Source of the DNA: a virus
Reading direction: 5' to 3' (one strand)
Length of the DNA stretch: 64,000 nt
IMG/VR virus record: IMGVR_UViG_3300042908_000680
Coordinates: 1-64,000 of that record
The first letter of the stretch is position 1. Every line of letters begins with the position of its first letter. Below, piece after piece: positions 42,236-53,900 of the stretch. The notes under the pieces are model-generated. The model saw only the letters and a list, made by a program, of their open reading frames with translations. It searched no databases and had not been told where the DNA came from. Position numbers and translations under genes: made by a program.

Positions 42236-44329
42236 ATGAGTGAAGAAGACATGATAACTTGGTCAGATGACAATTTTTCTAGCAAATCTAATGCTATGGA
42301 GAGGTTGTCCGACAATATCAACTCTTATTCTGGCTTGAATAAATCTACTGGTAGCGATGCTTATAGAACCTTTATAGACATTGAGCCAAATAGGTCAGTA
42401 AGACCCGGTTTTAATAAACTTGATTATTACGCATTTAGACAAACCGAGTCTGTACCCACGCAACAACGACGCATTATTAAGATGTGCATGGATGCTTATG
42501 ATAAAGTTGGCATTATACGAAATATTATTGACTTAATGGGCGATTTCGGAAGTCAAGGGATAAGTATTGTTCACCCCAATAAAACAGTTGAAAAATTCTA
42601 CCAACAATGGTTTAAGAGTGTAAATGGGAAAGAAAGATCAGAAAGATTCTTAAATAATCTTTACAAAACTGGCAATGTGATTATGTATCGCAGTTATGCC
42701 AATGTGACTCCAGAGCTTGAAAAGTACATGAAGTCTCTAGCAAAGGATATTAAGGTTGAAACTCCAAACATTAAGCAGAATCAGATTCCTTGGAGATATA
42801 ACTTCTTTAGTCCTCTTAGTGTAGAGTTAAAAGATGGTAAGTTAGCACTGTTCATGGGTATCTCAAATTATACCTTGAGTGCTGGAACATTCTTAGATAC
42901 TTTTCAGTCAGGCTCACTTCCCAACGATGTTCTTGATAGCTTGCCAACTGATATTAAGAAGGCATTGCTAAACAAAGAAAAAAGAATCCCACTTGATTCA
43001 GAAAGACTTTGCGTTTTTCATTATAAGAAAGATGATTGGCAGATGTGGGCAAATCCCATGATCTATGCTATCCTAGATGATATTATTATGTTAGAAAAAA
43101 TGAGATTAGCAGATATGTCCGCTTTGGATGGTGCTATATCTAATATTCGTCTATGGACACTTGGCAATCTTGAGCATAAAATTTTACCCAACAAAACAGC
43201 TATTAATAAATTACGAGATATTCTATCCAGTAATGTTGGTGGTGGCACGATGGAATTAGTTTGGGGGCCAGAACTATCCTTCAAAGAATCTAGCAGTGAA
43301 GTATACAAATTCCTTGGTTCTGAAAAATATACTTCGGTACTCAATAGTATATATGCTGGGTTGGGTGTTCCTCCAACATTAACTGGTATGGCTACTGGCG
43401 GTGGCGGCTTTACTAATAACTTCATTTCGCTCAAAACTCTAGTAGAAAGACTTCAGTATGGTAGAGATCAGTTAACTAGATTTTGGGAAAAAGAAATTGA
43501 AATGGTTAGACAGGCTATGGGTTTTAGATACAAAGCCTATATTCAGTTTGATCAAATGACTTTATCAGACGAAGCCGCAGAGAAAGCTCTTCTATTACAA
43601 CTTGTGGATAGAGATATCATCAGTCAAGAGACTGTTCTTGAAAGATTTAAGGAGATTCCTCAGATCGAAAAGATTAGACTACAAAGAGAATTTGACGAGA
43701 GGCAGGGCGAAGATACTCCAGATAAAGCTGGACCATTCCATAATGCTAATCATAAAATGGATCTTGAAAAGATTGCTTTACAAGGAGGAAAAGTTAATCC
43801 ACAGGATGTTGGTTTAAAGACCAGTGTTCCAAAAGATATCTTGATGCCAAAACCAGTAGCACCCGGTGGAGGTCTTCCTAATGCGCCTAAACCTAGCAAT
43901 CCAAACGGCAGACCACAATTTAAAAAAGATAATGGACCAAGAAAGCAAAGAGTAGCAACGCCAAAAAAGAAACCGGGAGTAGCTGAATTTGTATATTGGG
44001 CAGAAGAAAGTTGGAAAGAAATCTCAGACGTTCTTACTGACGCATATCTAAATTCTAAATCTAAAAAGAACTTAAGGCAGCTAACAAAGTCAGAAGTAAA
44101 AGAGCTTGAAAAATTAAAAGTAGATGTTCTAACTAATGTAGATATAATGTCTGAAGTAAATGCTACTTCAATAAGAGATATACTTAGTGAGAATAGAAAA
44201 ACCCCTATGGTATTTGCTAGCGTTCTACAAGAAGAAAGTATTAATCCAGAGTTCATGAATATTGACAAGTATAGAATGCGTGTCATAAGTTTATATATCC
44301 AATCACAATTAGCAGAAATGGAAGAATAA
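42236..44329 (+). CDS. portal protein
   Basis: 697 aa directly after terL with AAGGAAAAATT before its start. Portal signs are the clip/stem region WANPMIYAILDDIIMLEKMR, then YAGLGVPPTLTGMATGGGGF and RLQYGRDQLTRFWEKEIEMV. It forms the ring at the DNA entry vertex. A Pro/Gly/Lys-rich linker near residues 535-580 precedes a helical C-terminus. GTGTATTAA at 42188 may be a weak extra late promoter. Confidence 0.93.
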   Translation: MSEEDMITWSDDNFSSKSNAMERLSDNINSYSGLNKSTGSDAYRTFIDIEPNRSVRPGFNKLDYYAFRQTESVPTQQRRIIKMCMDAYDKVGIIRNIIDLMGDFGSQGISIVHPNKTVEKFYQQWFKSVNGKERSERFLNNLYKTGNVIMYRSYANVTPELEKYMKSLAKDIKVETPNIKQNQIPWRYNFFSPLSVELKDGKLALFMGISNYTLSAGTFLDTFQSGSLPNDVLDSLPTDIKKALLNKEKRIPLDSERLCVFHYKKDDWQMWANPMIYAILDDIIMLEKMRLADMSALDGAISNIRLWTLGNLEHKILPNKTAINKLRDILSSNVGGGTMELVWGPELSFKESSSEVYKFLGSEKYTSVLNSIYAGLGVPPTLTGMATGGGGFTNNFISLKTLVERLQYGRDQLTRFWEKEIEMVRQAMGFRYKAYIQFDQMTLSDEAAEKALLLQLVDRDIISQETVLERFKEIPQIEKIRLQREFDERQGEDTPDKAGPFHNANHKMDLEKIALQGGKVNPQDVGLKTSVPKDILMPKPVAPGGGLPNAPKPSNPNGRPQFKKDNGPRKQRVATPKKKPGVAEFVYWAEESWKEISDVLTDAYLNSKSKKNLRQLTKSEVKELEKLKVDVLTNVDIMSEVNATSIRDILSENRKTPMVFASVLQEESINPEFMNIDKYRMRVISLYIQSQLAEMEE

Positions 44330-44330
44330 G

Positions 44331-44726
44331 ATGGCAGCTGCAAAATATGATTTTGATGTTGAACAGGGTTCTTCTTACAACCTAACATTCATTTATAAAA
44401 ATAATGCAGGCACACCAATTGATATTACTAACTGGTGCGCCAGAATGCTAATTACGACCAGCGATAATCAAACAATAACTTATACCTCTGGAAACTCTAA
44501 TTCAGACTATAAAATGTCTATAGATGGAGTCAATGGTAAGATCACTCTTATGTTACCAGCTTCTACCACCAATAATTTTACATTCAAAACAGCAAAATAT
44601 GATTTTGAGTTAGAATCAAATGATATCTTCTATACTAACGGCGGTCAGTATACTACCAGAGTTTTATTTGGTCTTATAACAATTATCAAAAGAAATAGCA
44701 AAAATTCTACCCAAATGGAGTGCTAA
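44331..44726 (+). CDS. virion structural protein (baseplate or fibre-linked)
   Basis: 131 aa, beta-rich: FDVEQGSSYNLTFIYKNNAG, PIDITNWCARMLI, GKITLMLPASTT. The opening QGSSYNLTF...DITN..R is common in phage proteins preceding fibres. Starts 2 nt after the portal stop. Confidence 0.65.
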   Translation: MAAAKYDFDVEQGSSYNLTFIYKNNAGTPIDITNWCARMLITTSDNQTITYTSGNSNSDYKMSIDGVNGKITLMLPASTTNNFTFKTAKYDFELESNDIFYTNGGQYTTRVLFGLITIIKRNSKNSTQMEC

Positions 44727-47700
44727 ATGAGCAACTACACTATAGAAGTCACTGAAAATGTAGTTAATCTTGATGTTCTCAAAGATCATGATGTTATTAT
44801 AGAGATAAAATCCTCTGATAACTTTATTACATTTGATACCCCCAGCGGCTATCCTATATTATTTACTAGCGGAACTCTTCCCGTTAGTAGAGTTGGTAGT
44901 GGATACTTAATTGAAAATTTAACTAGCGGTAATACTATAGTTAGAACATTTGGTGATCAAGTAGTAAGTGGCTCTAAAATATTCAATGGAGATATTATAT
45001 CTTCTGGAAATTCATCTTTCAAATTTCAGCCAACTTCACTAGCTCCATCTTATTTTCCAGTACTAATATCTGACCCATCGACTTTTTCTCGTCAAGTCTA
45101 CACAAGAACTTCTTCTCAAGTTAAGTCTGATTTTGGACTTAACAATGTACAAAATATTGCGTTATCTGGCTTAAATTTTTCTGCTGGTAGCGGCTTAGTT
45201 GGTGGTGGTGATTTATCGGCTAGCAGAAGTTTTGATATTGGTGCTGGCGACGGCATTTCTGTTGGTGCTGATAGTATTTCGGTTGATTCTACCGTTGTCA
45301 GAGCTAATAACATAGATCAAAGTATTAGTGGAATAAAAAGTTTTATTAATACCTCTGGCACAAGATTTACTACTGGTGGATCATCAAGTAAAGATATTAT
45401 ACTTAGACCAGTTAGCGGTGTAACATCTAACAATTCTATTACTATTTCTCCGCACACTAATATAGTTTCTAATAGAACTTACCATCTTCCAGAAGCCGGT
45501 GCTGATGCGGACTTCGTTATGACCGCTGGTAGTCAAATTATTACCGGATCAAAAGCTTTTACTAGCTCCATAATATTTAACAGCGGCACATTTAATTCTC
45601 TTAGAGTTGGAGCTACACCCGTTGCACTTAGCGGACACACTCATACTAGTTTTGCATATCTTAATATAGGATCTCCTAATATAACCAATTATTTAACCAT
45701 ACAAGTTCCCGGCGGTTATGCTGCTGGCGTTTATCAAGATAATGCATTTTTTCAAATAATTAATAATGATTCTGGAGATACTGTTTTTGGTGTTGATGGA
45801 TATGGCAGAATAATTTTTGGCACAATTGACGCTTATAATGTCAATGGTTTAAATGATGCTATATCTTTACAAATCCCAACAAGCATAGTTTATACTTCTG
45901 GCAATCAAAGTATTAGTGGCGTAAAAACTTTTACCAATAATATAAACGTTAGCGGATTAATAACAGCTAATAGTGGAAACTTTACAAATAGTCTCAACGT
46001 TAATGGCACTAGTGTCAGTATTAGTGGCCATACCCACACCTCCTCAAACATAACAGATTTCAATAGTAGTGTTAGCGGATTATTACCAATAACATTATTA
46101 ACCGCTGGTAGTGGTATTGGTATATCTGGCGTTGGTTCTAATTATACAATATCTACTACTGGAACATTTGGTTTAACTCAAACTCAAGTAGATTCTAGAG
46201 TAAATACTTTAACTAGTGGAATTTATGCTCCTCTCACTGGAGCTGTTTTTACTGGTATCATTAGTGGACCAAGTGGTAGTTTTACATCTTTAAAAGTATC
46301 TAATGTCGATGTTTCTGTTAGTGGACATACTCACAATATATCTGATATTACATCGCTACAAACAACTCTTGACAACAAACAGCCATCTGGAAATTATGCC
46401 CTTAGCTCTCATAATCATATATCCAGCAATATAACAGATTTTAATACTAGTGTAAGTGGATTAGTGAATGGTATATATGCCCCATTAAGTAGTCCATCAC
46501 TTACAGGAACTCCATTAACTCCAACAGCAAATGCTGGAACTAATAATACTCAAATTGCTAGTACAGCATTTGTTCGCACAGAAATAAGTAATTTAGTGGC
46601 TTCTGCTCCAACTGCACTAGATACTCTCAACGAATTAGCAACTGCTTTAGGTAATGATGCTAATTTCTCTACCACCGTCACAAATAATCTTGCTGGAAAA
46701 GCTAATCTAAGTGGTGCAACATTTACTGGAAGTATTAGTGGCCCCAGCGGAAACTTTACTTCACTAAAAGTTAACAATGTTGATGTTAGTGCTAATGGTC
46801 ATACTCACACATCTTCTGACATTACTAATTTTAACTCAGCCGTCAGCGGTTTGCTTCCAACTATAGCCAATAGTGGTGACAATAGATTACTAACCAGCAC
46901 CGGATCAACTGTTGGGATTAATGCTGAAAGTAATTTAACATTTAATGGGTCTTTGTTAGCAGTTAGTGGTAATCTGGTCGCTAATACTGGTACTATTAAT
47001 AGTTTAAACTTTAATAATATTGGAGATCCCGACCTTTCAATAAGACAATTAGCTTGGAATAATAGCGAGGGAAGTTTGGCTGTAGGCTTAAGTGATACTT
47101 ATGAAATGTTTCTTGGTGGAGAATTACATTACAGAGTAAGAAACAATACTGGTTCCTCAATATTAGCCGGTACAGCAGTTTACGCAACAGGATTAACTCC
47201 GGGAGGAAATAATAGAATAGAAATTGCTCCCAAAGCTGCTGACGGATCAATAAGAGAAGTTCGATTTATGGGTCTGGTCACAGAAAATATTGATAACGGA
47301 GTTAATGGATTTACAACTCACTTTGGATATATCAGAAATATTGACACTAGGGGTGATTATGCTGCTAACGGAGCAACTAATAAAGTATGGGCCTCTGGTG
47401 AGCCTGTCTGGGCAGAAGGAGATATTCTTTATATTCATCCCACGGCAGAAGGTAAATTAACTAAAATAGAGCCAAAGCATAGTATTAGTGTTGCTATAAT
47501 TCTTAATCGTCATCAAAATCAAGGCAAGCTTTTTGTTAGACCAACTAGTTATGGTCATTTGGGTGATAATCACGATGTTGACGTAAGCGGAGCAACAAAC
47601 GGTCAGTTTCTACAATACAACTCTACTACAGATTATTGGGTTCCTAGTAGTAGCGGAAACTTTACTTCTTTAAGTGTAAATAGCACCGGGGTAAGCATTA

Positions 47701-48935
47701 GTGGCCATACTCACTCATCATCAAATATTACCGATTTCAATAGTAGCGTAAGTGGACTACTACCAGTAGGAACTGCTAATTATTTAAGCAAGTTTGGAAC
47801 TGGTGGTAGTGGACTAAGTAATAGTTTAATTTATGATAATGGAACTAATGTTGGCATAGGAACAACATCGCCGTCTTATCAATTAGATGTTACTGGATCT
47901 GGAAGATTCCTTTCTGGATCAAACTCAATAATAATAGATCCATCCGGTAGGAGCATTAATGCATCTACCACTGATATATTCTTAAAAGCAAATAACAAAA
48001 CTATATTCAGAGGCTTAGATGCTAACGCTTGGAGCGACAATGTAAATACTACATATTTTCAAGTTGGAACATTTAATGCCAATTGCGCTTTTGCTTCCCA
48101 GAGTGCTAATCCATTCACAAGATTAGGATTTTCTGCTAGTAATTTTCATTTTACTCCTAATTATATTAATACTGTAGCTGCCCCAACGGCTATGTTCCAA
48201 ATTGATGGAGCATCTACAACGGGAAATTTGGTTGTCACTTCTGCCGGTAGCGTTGGCGTGGGAACAACAACTCCGTCTAAAAAACTAGATGTCATTGGAG
48301 ATGCTAGAGTTAGCGGAGTACTAAATCTAGTCAATGCATCAGATTCAACGGATAGATCAATAGCTGTTACTTCTAATAATATGACATTCGCTGGGGTTCA
48401 TGGTATATTCGAATATAGCGTTGGTCTTAGAGGTAGTAGAGGTTCGGCCTGTGGTCTAGAAAGCAATGCTACAAATGGATATCTAGCATTAGCGGCTGGT
48501 GGTTCAGAAAAAGTACGTATTGCTACTGATGGAAAAGTAGGAATTGGAACCACTACTCCAAGTGGACAATTACACGTTGTTGGAACTGGTTTATTTACTA
48601 ATATTGACATCAACGGATCAGTACTTGTTGGGTCTGCATCATTAACAGTAAATGGTGGGATTTTGACTCAAGGAGCATTTGTACGAACATCTATATTTAG
48701 TCTTTATGGTGACAACAATACAAAAATATATAAGCCAGATGGTTCTACTTTGGGCTATAGTGTGAGTAGTTCTAGCTATAAACATTCTTTTGGATATGAT
48801 CTTACTGGAAATCATAATTCATGGGCTACTATTAGCTCTAGCGGCTTGACTATTGGGAGTAGTACACTGTCAAGCTCCAATCTACCTAGTATAATAAATA
48901 ACACAAATCTATATTTATGGTCAAATTTTAACTAA
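44727..48935 (+). CDS. long tail fibre with HxH repeats
   Basis: 1402 aa. About six GHTH(T/S/N) motifs, mostly followed by SSNITDFNSSVSGLLP, punctuate a Gly/Ser/Asn-rich beta chain; in T4 gp37 such HxH motifs bind iron inside a trimeric needle. Repeats NVGIGTTSP and SGQLHVVGTG lie in the last third. A middle domain (residues about 770-950) is less repetitive. The end lacks an obvious chaperone domain. It is probably a trimeric fibre or adhesin for host binding. Confidence 0.8.
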   Translation: MSNYTIEVTENVVNLDVLKDHDVIIEIKSSDNFITFDTPSGYPILFTSGTLPVSRVGSGYLIENLTSGNTIVRTFGDQVVSGSKIFNGDIISSGNSSFKFQPTSLAPSYFPVLISDPSTFSRQVYTRTSSQVKSDFGLNNVQNIALSGLNFSAGSGLVGGGDLSASRSFDIGAGDGISVGADSISVDSTVVRANNIDQSISGIKSFINTSGTRFTTGGSSSKDIILRPVSGVTSNNSITISPHTNIVSNRTYHLPEAGADADFVMTAGSQIITGSKAFTSSIIFNSGTFNSLRVGATPVALSGHTHTSFAYLNIGSPNITNYLTIQVPGGYAAGVYQDNAFFQIINNDSGDTVFGVDGYGRIIFGTIDAYNVNGLNDAISLQIPTSIVYTSGNQSISGVKTFTNNINVSGLITANSGNFTNSLNVNGTSVSISGHTHTSSNITDFNSSVSGLLPITLLTAGSGIGISGVGSNYTISTTGTFGLTQTQVDSRVNTLTSGIYAPLTGAVFTGIISGPSGSFTSLKVSNVDVSVSGHTHNISDITSLQTTLDNKQPSGNYALSSHNHISSNITDFNTSVSGLVNGIYAPLSSPSLTGTPLTPTANAGTNNTQIASTAFVRTEISNLVASAPTALDTLNELATALGNDANFSTTVTNNLAGKANLSGATFTGSISGPSGNFTSLKVNNVDVSANGHTHTSSDITNFNSAVSGLLPTIANSGDNRLLTSTGSTVGINAESNLTFNGSLLAVSGNLVANTGTINSLNFNNIGDPDLSIRQLAWNNSEGSLAVGLSDTYEMFLGGELHYRVRNNTGSSILAGTAVYATGLTPGGNNRIEIAPKAADGSIREVRFMGLVTENIDNGVNGFTTHFGYIRNIDTRGDYAANGATNKVWASGEPVWAEGDILYIHPTAEGKLTKIEPKHSISVAIILNRHQNQGKLFVRPTSYGHLGDNHDVDVSGATNGQFLQYNSTTDYWVPSSSGNFTSLSVNSTGVSISGHTHSSSNITDFNSSVSGLLPVGTANYLSKFGTGGSGLSNSLIYDNGTNVGIGTTSPSYQLDVTGSGRFLSGSNSIIIDPSGRSINASTTDIFLKANNKTIFRGLDANAWSDNVNTTYFQVGTFNANCAFASQSANPFTRLGFSASNFHFTPNYINTVAAPTAMFQIDGASTTGNLVVTSAGSVGVGTTTPSKKLDVIGDARVSGVLNLVNASDSTDRSIAVTSNNMTFAGVHGIFEYSVGLRGSRGSACGLESNATNGYLALAAGGSEKVRIATDGKVGIGTTTPSGQLHVVGTGLFTNIDINGSVLVGSASLTVNGGILTQGAFVRTSIFSLYGDNNTKIYKPDGSTLGYSVSSSSYKHSFGYDLTGNHNSWATISSSGLTIGSSTLSSSNLPSIINNTNLYLWSNFN

Positions 48936-48945
48936 GAGGTGAAAT

Positions 48946-49326
48946 ATGGCAGTGTCCCCACAATTCGCAGTAATTCCAAGATTATCAATAGTTCAAGCCT
49001 CTGGTGCTAATACCGCCACTGACGGCACAGGAACTTTAGCAACATTGATAACAGCCGGTTTTAGTGGAACAAAAATATATGAAGTTGTAGTAGATGCAGC
49101 ATCAACAACAACCGCCGGAATGGTCAGATTGTTCGTTAATGATGGTACTAATAATAGACTATTTGATGAGTTTAACGTTTCTGCAACAACAGCATCTTCA
49201 ACAGTGCCAACATTCAGAACATCTAAGAGTTATTCTAATTTAGTACTACCAAGCGGCTATGGATTAAGAGCATCAACACACAATGCTGAAACATTTAACG
49301 TATATGCATTTGGAGCAGACTTATGA
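48946..49326 (+). CDS. small beta-rich virion protein
   Basis: 126 aa: NTATDGTGTLATLITAGFSG, YEVVVDAASTTTAGMVRLFV, GYGLRASTHNAETFNVYAFG. The pattern is a jelly-roll or sandwich fold I recall from other phage structural clusters. GAGGTG precedes the start; its end overlaps the next gene. Confidence 0.65.
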   Translation: MAVSPQFAVIPRLSIVQASGANTATDGTGTLATLITAGFSGTKIYEVVVDAASTTTAGMVRLFVNDGTNNRLFDEFNVSATTASSTVPTFRTSKSYSNLVLPSGYGLRASTHNAETFNVYAFGADL

Positions 49327-50564
49327 ATGATGGTATCCTAGGACAGAAGAAACAAAACCTTTTTAGCTTTAGTAGTTACCCAACTCTTACTAAAGATGAA
49401 AATAACTTTTCATTATCTAATGATGCTAATGTTATACGCTTGAGTTCAGATGCTACAAGAAGCATAACGGGCTTTGGTGCTTTACAAAGTTCGTCAGTTA
49501 CTATTTATAATGTTGGCTCTTATGATATTAGAATAGTTCATCAGTCTGCAAATAGCTTTGAGACAAATAGAGTTATTAGTGCTACCGGAAGTGATCTTGT
49601 TATCGGGCCTAATGATAGTCTAACGTTAGTATATGATAACGTGTCGTTAAGATGGAGAAGTGGTGGTGCTGTAAAGGTAGACTCTATATCTGGTCAGGCT
49701 GGTGTTTATAGTTTTTACAGAAATTCTGGTCCTAGTGATGCTACTTTTGTTAGTGCCGGAAGCTGGACTTGGAATATTCCTTCTGGCGCAAAATTGATTA
49801 CTATTGACGCTATTGGTGCTGGTCAAGGTGGAGGTAGTGGTAGAAGAGGTGCTGCTGGAACTGCTAGAGGTGGTGGCGGTGGTGGTGCTGGTGGTGGTCG
49901 AAGTATGTTTACTATTCCAGTTGTTGAACTTGGTGGAAATACTAATCTAACTATCGTAGTAGCTGCTGGTGGTGCTGGTGCTGCTGCCGTTGCTGTTAAT
50001 GATACTAATGGTAATACTCCTGCTGCTACTTTTGCTACTGTTGTTAGAATCACAGCAACATCCAAAGTTTTAATTTATATCTGGAGAACTAACGGTGCTG
50101 GTGGTGGAACAACCACTGGTGGAGCGGCTGGCTATTCAGATTGGACTAATATGTGGATCGGTAGTCAGGGCGGTGCTGGAAGTAATAGTTCTACTGCTGC
50201 TGGAGGTTCTTTTTCAATTGCTGCGGCGTGTGGTGGTGGTGGTGGTGGTGGTATTGGAGCAGATAATGTTGCTGGTGCTGGAGGCGGAACAGTAAGCGAA
50301 GAAATTGCTAGAGGAGCCGCAGCTGTAGCTTTCGGAACTGCTGGCGGCGGTGCTGGTGTTTCTGCCCCAACATATATTCCCGGCGGTGCTGGAGGTGGAG
50401 GTTCTGGTGGTGGTGGTAATGCTAGCGGTGTTGGTGGAAATGGTGGTAATGGGGCTTTTCCCGGCGGTGGTGGTGGCGGTGGTGGTGCTAGCTTAAACGG
50501 TTTTGCTAGCGGTGCTGGAGGCAATGGTGCTGACGGCTTTGTTAAAATCTACGTGTGGTACTAA
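49323..50564 (+). CDS. glycine-rich adhesin
   Basis: 413 aa. The N-terminal third (FSLSNDANVIRLSSDATRSI, LVYDNVSLRWRSGG) is a fibre attachment module. The rest is Gly-rich with runs such as GGGGGAGGG and PGGGGGGGGASLNGFASGAG, closing with ADGFVKIYVWY. Polyglycine helix bundles of this type form the tip adhesin of some T-even-like phages. The Gly codons are mostly GGT/GGA, so slippage could vary the tip. Confidence 0.7.
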   Translation: MNDGILGQKKQNLFSFSSYPTLTKDENNFSLSNDANVIRLSSDATRSITGFGALQSSSVTIYNVGSYDIRIVHQSANSFETNRVISATGSDLVIGPNDSLTLVYDNVSLRWRSGGAVKVDSISGQAGVYSFYRNSGPSDATFVSAGSWTWNIPSGAKLITIDAIGAGQGGGSGRRGAAGTARGGGGGGAGGGRSMFTIPVVELGGNTNLTIVVAAGGAGAAAVAVNDTNGNTPAATFATVVRITATSKVLIYIWRTNGAGGGTTTGGAAGYSDWTNMWIGSQGGAGSNSSTAAGGSFSIAAACGGGGGGGIGADNVAGAGGGTVSEEIARGAAAVAFGTAGGGAGVSAPTYIPGGAGGGGSGGGGNASGVGGNGGNGAFPGGGGGGGGASLNGFASGAGGNGADGFVKIYVWY

Positions 50565-50566
50565 TT

Positions 50567-50992
50567 ATGATACAAACAACAGAAAATACAACATCGATTG
50601 CTATTGTTAGACAAGAAGACAATAAAGTGCTAACCTTTATAAGAATGGACTATCCAGAAGGGTGGGAACCAGAAGAAGGTTATTATGCTATTGGAGATGA
50701 TCTACTTCCAGAAGGTTGGGAGCGTATTCCTCCAGAGCCAGAAAAAGTTCCAGATAGTGTAACCGCTACACAAATAAGATTGTGGTTAGTAACTCACGGA
50801 ATTAGTTTACAAGCTATTGACTTGACAATAGATAGTATAGAAGATACTCAAACTAGAGATATTGTTAGAGTTCAGTGGGAATATGCTCCATATGTTGAAA
50901 GAAAACACTTTATGATTAATACATTAGGTGCTGCTCTTGGATTTTCATCAGAACAAATAGATAATGCATTCATAGAAGCTAGTAAATTATAG
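50567..50992 (+). CDS. probable tail fibre assembly chaperone
   Basis: 141 aa from MIQTTENTTSIAIVRQEDNK. The C-terminal part (VTATQIRLWLVTHGISLQAI, VQWEYAPYVERKHF, LGAALGFSSEQIDNAFIEAS) matches the xTxxQxRxxL...xWEYA...LxxALGxxxxQxDxxF pattern of small proteins following phage fibres. It may also be a minor virion protein. Confidence 0.6.
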   Translation: MIQTTENTTSIAIVRQEDNKVLTFIRMDYPEGWEPEEGYYAIGDDLLPEGWERIPPEPEKVPDSVTATQIRLWLVTHGISLQAIDLTIDSIEDTQTRDIVRVQWEYAPYVERKHFMINTLGAALGFSSEQIDNAFIEASKL

Positions 50993-50999
50993 AGGACTT

Positions 51000-53900
51000 A
51001 TGGCCGGAATAATAACTTCATCGTCGGTTGGATTTAATCCTTTAACAGCTTTTACAACTAATTGCTCATTTTGGTTAGACGCTGATGATCTAACCACAAT
51101 GACGCTTAGTGGATCTAGTGTTACTGAATGGAGAGATAAGGCTAGAAATCTAAGCTTTACTATTGGAACTGGCTCTAATGATGGCAATCGTTCTCCTCCT
51201 ATTTTAAGTAGTAGAAATGGAAGGGGTGCTGTTCAGTTTAATGGTACTAATACTATTTTACGAAATGCGACCGGTGATCTTACCCCTTTGAATAGGACAA
51301 TATTTGTTGTCATTGAAAAGGGGAGCGGATCTGATACTAACGGAGAAGCCGCAATATCTTTATGCCAAAAAGACTCTACTTTATATGGATATTTCACAAC
51401 ATTTGGCTTTGTTACTGGATATCCTTATAATAGTAAAAGAGTAGATTTGGCCGGTGCTACTGCTAGATGGTATGAATATACCTTTAATACTGGCGATTTA
51501 GTTTTAATGAGAAGTCAAAATAGAGATGATACTTATTTAAGTGGAACGTTTGTTGATTCTCAATTATATGTTAATAAGACTATAGTTACTAGAACCACCA
51601 ATATAATAGGTGGTTTTATGACATCATTCACTAGGGGTATAATTCTTGGTGGAACCGATGGTAGATTAGCAAGTGGTTTTTATGGAAATTACTTTTCTGG
51701 AAAAATTTGTGAAGTAATATGTTTTGATAATATTCTTTCATCACAAGAATCTGAGATTGTAGAAAATTACTTGAGTAGAAAGTGGGGGTTGGGATTGTCT
51801 GGTAGCGATGATCCAGCACAAGATATAGCCTCTATTTCTATTCCACAATACTCTATTGATACTTATCCAGTAAATATTGATCAATTTATTCAAGATATAG
51901 CGTCACCGAATAATATTTCTGGTTGTCAACTATGGTTAGACGGAAGTGATCTCTCTAGCATTTCTTTATCTGGTGTTTATGCAACTCAATGGAATGATAA
52001 GAGCGGATATAATAGACATATGGTTGAACAATCTACTAGTGCGCCCACATTGCAAGCTAGTGGCCTCAGTAATAAAAATGTTATTAATTTTTCTGCTACA
52101 GCTAAAATGTCTATTCCAAATAGTAGTGGATCATTTAACTTTCTACACAATACAACTGGTGGCACAATTATATATGTGGTAAAGCCATTTGCTATTGATA
52201 ACAATGCACAGTATGGCAGGTTTTTGCATAATGATGATAATGCAAGTAATAATATTGGTTTTAATATCTTTTTTGATGATAGACCGGCTACTTTAGGTGC
52301 TAGCAATAGTTTAAGATGTGGTATAACTAGAGGAGTTGGTGGTACTAGTACGGCAGACTATTTGGTAAATAATGTAATACCAGAAATGAATAAATTTGTT
52401 TTACAGTCTGTCATGTTTAATAGCAATGAAGCAGTTGCTAGAAATCGAATAAAGACATTTACTAATAGCAAACAAAATGCTGGTTCAAATTCATCTACCA
52501 ACGCTCCATCGTCTTCCCTAACCTCAACTATTAACCTTACTTTAGGATCGGCAAATTCTGATAGTTTTACAGGACAACTTGCAGAGTTAATAATATATTC
52601 TGGTTCTTTATCTTCTTATGACTTGTTAAGAGTAGAAAGATATTTAGCAAAAAAGTGGGCAACTCAAACAAACTCTTCTTGTAAGTTGTGGGCTGATTGT
52701 AGTGATCTATCTACTTTAAAACAAAATAGTGATGGCACAGGAGCAGTAATATCATCTGGAGATCCGGTTGGTTATATTTTAGACAAGAGTGGTAATGGAA
52801 ATCATCTTATTCAGCCAACAGCTTCCTCAAAACCATTTCTTGATACTACTACATTTAATGGCTTACCTTCTGCTAATTTTGAAGCCCCTCAATTTATGTA
52901 TAGTGACTCACTGACTATTTTAAATGGCAGCGATAAGCCCGCTACTGTTATCATGGTTTGCAAGCCCAAACGATTTGTTGTGAATGGGAGTATATTTGCT
53001 TTTACTAGATATGATAGTAATATTCCTTATTTTACCCTTTGGGGGCAAGTGGGTGGCGGTAGGGGAGAAACTGGATACGTGGACATAAGAACAAGAGCAG
53101 ATGATTTAACTAATAAATCAGCAGTCTCAGCTTATACTTCTCAGCTTACTACAGAGCCAGTTATCTTTACAATTAAAATCGATGGATTAAAAGTTCATGC
53201 CAGACAAAATGGTTTAATTGTTCTCAATAATTCTGACATAGATGTTAATAGTAAAACTCAAAATAGATTTAGTATTAATGTTAATGCTAACTCTGCGATA
53301 GGTTTTCATCAAAATATTACTCTTGGAGAAGTATTAGTATTTGACAGCGCACTAACAGATACTCAAATTTCTTCGTTAGAAAAATATCTTAGTAAAAAAT
53401 GGGGCATTGGAATAGAAAGGCCAACATCAAGTCATAAAGAAGTAAAAAACTATATTAATAGAGTATATGCTAACGGCGGATTGATTAGTCAAGAAACTAT
53501 AAATAAGGTAACTGATTTTTGTTACGATATAGATAATGCTGGATTGCGAAACAAAATGTGGAGAACAAACTTATTTTGTGGAAACAATCTTAATGCCGCA
53601 CTTGTTCCACTATACAGAGGTCCAACTCCTGTTGATCAATTCTATGGTAATCCCGTTGATGTTAATTCTGGACCATTTACTGGACCAGACTATAACGAAA
53701 GGGGCCAGCAAGGCGGATTAAGAAGTGACAGACGAAGTAAATATTTAAATACCGGATTTAGATGTGATACTATTCCATATACTGATACCCACTTGTCATT
53801 TCATGCTAGACCGCCAAATACCACAGCGATGATAGCTTCTCCAACTGGTATTACTGGATGCTCATTATGGTTAGATGCTAGTGACGCAACATCAGTTTTA

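Noticed and set aside
50165-50524. Pro/Ala-rich minus-strand gene
   Set aside because: Exact antisense of the glycine-rich adhesin repeats.
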